This document shows, piece by piece, positions 62,433 through 64,000 of a stretch of DNA of 64,000 bases. The position numbers were made by a program, and so were the translations under genes. The first letter of the stretch is position 1. Every line of letters starts with the position of its first letter. The notes below the pieces were generated by a model. That model searched no databases. It saw nothing but the letters and a program-made list of their open reading frames with translations, and was not told the DNA's origin. Source of the stretch: Serratia fonticola (GTDB taxonomy: Bacteria > Pseudomonadota > Gammaproteobacteria > Enterobacterales > Enterobacteriaceae); the NCBI RefSeq assembly GCF_001006005.1, contig NZ_CP011254.1, positions 4,774,001 to 4,838,000 on the forward strand, read 5' to 3'.

Positions 62433-63344
62433 ATGAATATGATTGAGCTACGCCGCCTGCGGGCGTTCGTTACCGTGGTTGAAGAAGGAAATATCACCCG
62501 TGCCGCGGCTCGGTTGCACATTCAGCAACCGCCGCTGACCCGTTTGCTGCAAGGGTTGGAGGAAGAACTGGGCGTAAAATTGTTACAACGATTACCGCGT
62601 GGAGTGCGCACCACAGAGGCAGGAAGCGTGCTGTTTAACGAGGCAAGAGCTTTACTGACAAGAGCCGAGAAGTTGACCGAAGCGGTCCATCGTGCGGCAC
62701 GGGGTGAGCAAGGTCATTTGGCGATCGGCTTTACCAGTTCGGCGGCGCTGCATCCGTTTGTGCCCAATCTGTTACGCCGTTACCGCGATATTCTGCCCGG
62801 GATCACCACATTGCTGGAAGAGGCTGGCAGCGGAGAGCTAATGGAAGCCTTGGTAGATGAACGCCTGGATGTGGCTTTCGTACGCTCGCCGGTGAGCGGG
62901 ATACCAGGGTTGTTGATCGAACCTGTACTGCTTGAACCCATGCTGATCGCCTTGCCTGTTGGCCATCGTTTGGCGATAGACAGCAGCGAAAAGGTCCCCC
63001 TGACCGAACTGATCCACGAACCGCTGATCCTGTATCGCCGCCCGGCGGGCCAAGGTTTGTATGATGCCATTCTGGCCGCCTGCCACCGAGCCGGTTTCAG
63101 CCCGCGCATTGTGCAAGAGGCACCACGCCTGCCCGCCACGCTGAATCTGGTCGGTGCTGGCCTGGGATTGTCAATCGTACCGGCATCCATGCGGCGTCTA
63201 GGCGGCGACGGGATCGTTTTTCGCAACATTGCCGAGGAGGCTCAACTGAGCGCCCCGCTGTATCTGGCGCTGCGCGAAAACAGTCAGTCACCGCTGATTA
63301 CCCGGTTGCGGCAGTTGGTGGCAGAAACGGTGAACGCGCTGTAG
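62433..63344 (+). CDS. LysR-family transcriptional regulator
   Basis: A 303-residue LysR-type protein: N-terminal winged helix (LRRLRAFVTVVEEGNITRAAARLHIQQPPLTRLLQGLEEELG) then an effector-binding domain in two lobes. The QQPPLTR helix belongs to the BenM/CatM-like subgroup that often responds to aromatic or organic acids. Divergent from the chrA pair; probably controls it. Its end is 7 bp from the convergent antiterminator gene. Confidence 0.9.
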   Translation: MNMIELRRLRAFVTVVEEGNITRAAARLHIQQPPLTRLLQGLEEELGVKLLQRLPRGVRTTEAGSVLFNEARALLTRAEKLTEAVHRAARGEQGHLAIGFTSSAALHPFVPNLLRRYRDILPGITTLLEEAGSGELMEALVDERLDVAFVRSPVSGIPGLLIEPVLLEPMLIALPVGHRLAIDSSEKVPLTELIHEPLILYRRPAGQGLYDAILAACHRAGFSPRIVQEAPRLPATLNLVGAGLGLSIVPASMRRLGGDGIVFRNIAEEAQLSAPLYLALRENSQSPLITRLRQLVAETVNAL

Positions 63345-63351
63345 ACCGGGC

Positions 63352-64000
63352 CTAATCGTCCCGATCGACAATCCGCGTCAGGTGGATGACCAAGTACAGC
63401 AGCTCGTCGTTGGACATCTCCATTTGCAGCAGATTTTTCACATAGTCACGGATCACCAGTGCGCAACGATAGGCATCGGGATACTCTTTCGTCGCCTGCG
63501 AGAACAGGAAATCGTCTTTCGACTTCACCTGTTTGTTATCGATCATGCGTTGAATGAAAAACTGCATATGCAGCAGGAAACGCGAGTAATTGAGCGAGTC
63601 CGTGGCGATATCAATGCGGAAATGGTATTTGATGATGTTGAAGATATCCTTCAGCATCTTCACCGCCAACAGCGTGTGCTCCATACTCTGTACGTCGGTC
63701 TGGCCATTGACCAGATGAAAGGCAATATTCCCCGCCTCCGCTTCCGGCAACAGGATATCCAAACGCTCGTTGATCTGCGCCAGCGCCTGTAACGCCACGG
63801 CAAACTCCTGCGGATAAAAGCGTTTTACCTCATGCAACAGCCGGTTCTGAATGATGATGCCTTTACGGCAGCGCTCAATCGCAAAACTGAGATGATCCAC
63901 CAGGGTAAAAAAGATCTGTTCGTTGACCCGGCCGCCAAGCTGGCTGTTGGCCAGCCTGAGGATCATCTGCACCAGCTCGATATGCTGCTCCGGCGTGGCT
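63352..64000 (-). CDS. BglG-type transcriptional antiterminator, 5' end outside window
   Basis: The frame is open to the window edge, giving the last ~215 residues. It shows a PTS-regulation domain pattern: a first-domain tail, then PRD2 with conserved His (HLxRIVDRDD-like end: LLYLVIHLTRIVDRDD) and the KEYPDAY segment. The RNA-binding CAT domain would lie beyond base 64000. Such proteins bind an RNA antiterminator and are phosphorylated by a PTS sugar transporter, controlling beta-glucoside (bgl) operons. The partner genes are probably just outside the window. Confidence 0.9.
   Translation of the reverse strand, partial: ATPEQHIELVQMILRLANSQLGGRVNEQIFFTLVDHLSFAIERCRKGIIIQNRLLHEVKRFYPQEFAVALQALAQINERLDILLPEAEAGNIAFHLVNGQTDVQSMEHTLLAVKMLKDIFNIIKYHFRIDIATDSLNYSRFLLHMQFFIQRMIDNKQVKSKDDFLFSQATKEYPDAYRCALVIRDYVKNLLQMEMSNDELLYLVIHLTRIVDRDD

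Overview
The window looks like chromosome of an enterobacterial Serratia, most likely Serratia fonticola or a close relative. The strongest clue is a divergent ampR / class A beta-lactamase pair of the FONA/SFO-1 type (CTX-M-like). Supporting clues are a ribitol operon close to the Klebsiella/Serratia one, a srfABC operon, and a YjcB-type membrane protein. The species call is inference from recalled protein families; no search was run.

Layout. 0-11.8 kb: beta-glucoside uptake and hydrolysis (GPH symporter, GH3 enzyme, AraC regulator), an NhaC antiporter, an acyltransferase, an arginine antiporter plus arginine deiminase without arcB/arcC, and a baeRF-like protein. 11.9-17.8 kb: bla-ampR with an inverted repeat between them, then rbtD-rbtK and the divergent LacI regulator, separated by a repeat element. 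17.9-21.2 kb: periplasmic alkyl sulfatase and a GAF-GGDEF diguanylate cyclase. 21.5-27.9 kb: srfABC. 28-31.8 kb: nitroreductase, an orphan T6SS Hcp, and an AT-rich module of a putative membrane-active effector with two paralogous membrane proteins, next to a gene remnant that resembles dmsC.

31.8-47.8 kb: the most striking region, a 16-gene minus-strand cluster with mostly overlapping or tightly spaced genes. It encodes what looks like a complete dedicated type II fatty-acid/polyketide synthase: AcpS-type phosphopantetheinyl transferase, ketoreductase, dehydratase, ACP, a ketosynthase fused to a chain-length-factor-like domain, two degenerate ketosynthase-like proteins, an FabL-like enoyl reductase and a malonyltransferase. 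With it come a GcvT-family protein and an envelope export set (LolD-like ATPase, FtsX/LolE-like permease, periplasmic protein, LolA-like protein, beta-barrel protein, polytopic membrane protein). The simplest reading is synthesis of an unusual acyl product and its delivery to the outer membrane or surface. The product is unknown.

48-64 kb: an OmpA-like protein, adjacent paralogues of PBP3 and PBP2, several small metabolic and regulatory genes, a microcin V-like precursor with an overlapping upstream 54-residue membrane protein (probable immunity), a hydrolase/AraC pair, a periplasmic phosphatase, a cupin, a split chromate transporter with divergent LysR regulator, and the end of a BglG-type antiterminator running out of the window.

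Dispersed repeats punctuate the intergenic DNA: MITE-like elements with terminal CCCTCACCC-type inverted repeats, a short GGGCGCAGCATGC-type palindrome family, and one 124-bp hairpin element. No rRNA, tRNA, CRISPR array, complete IS or integrase was seen.
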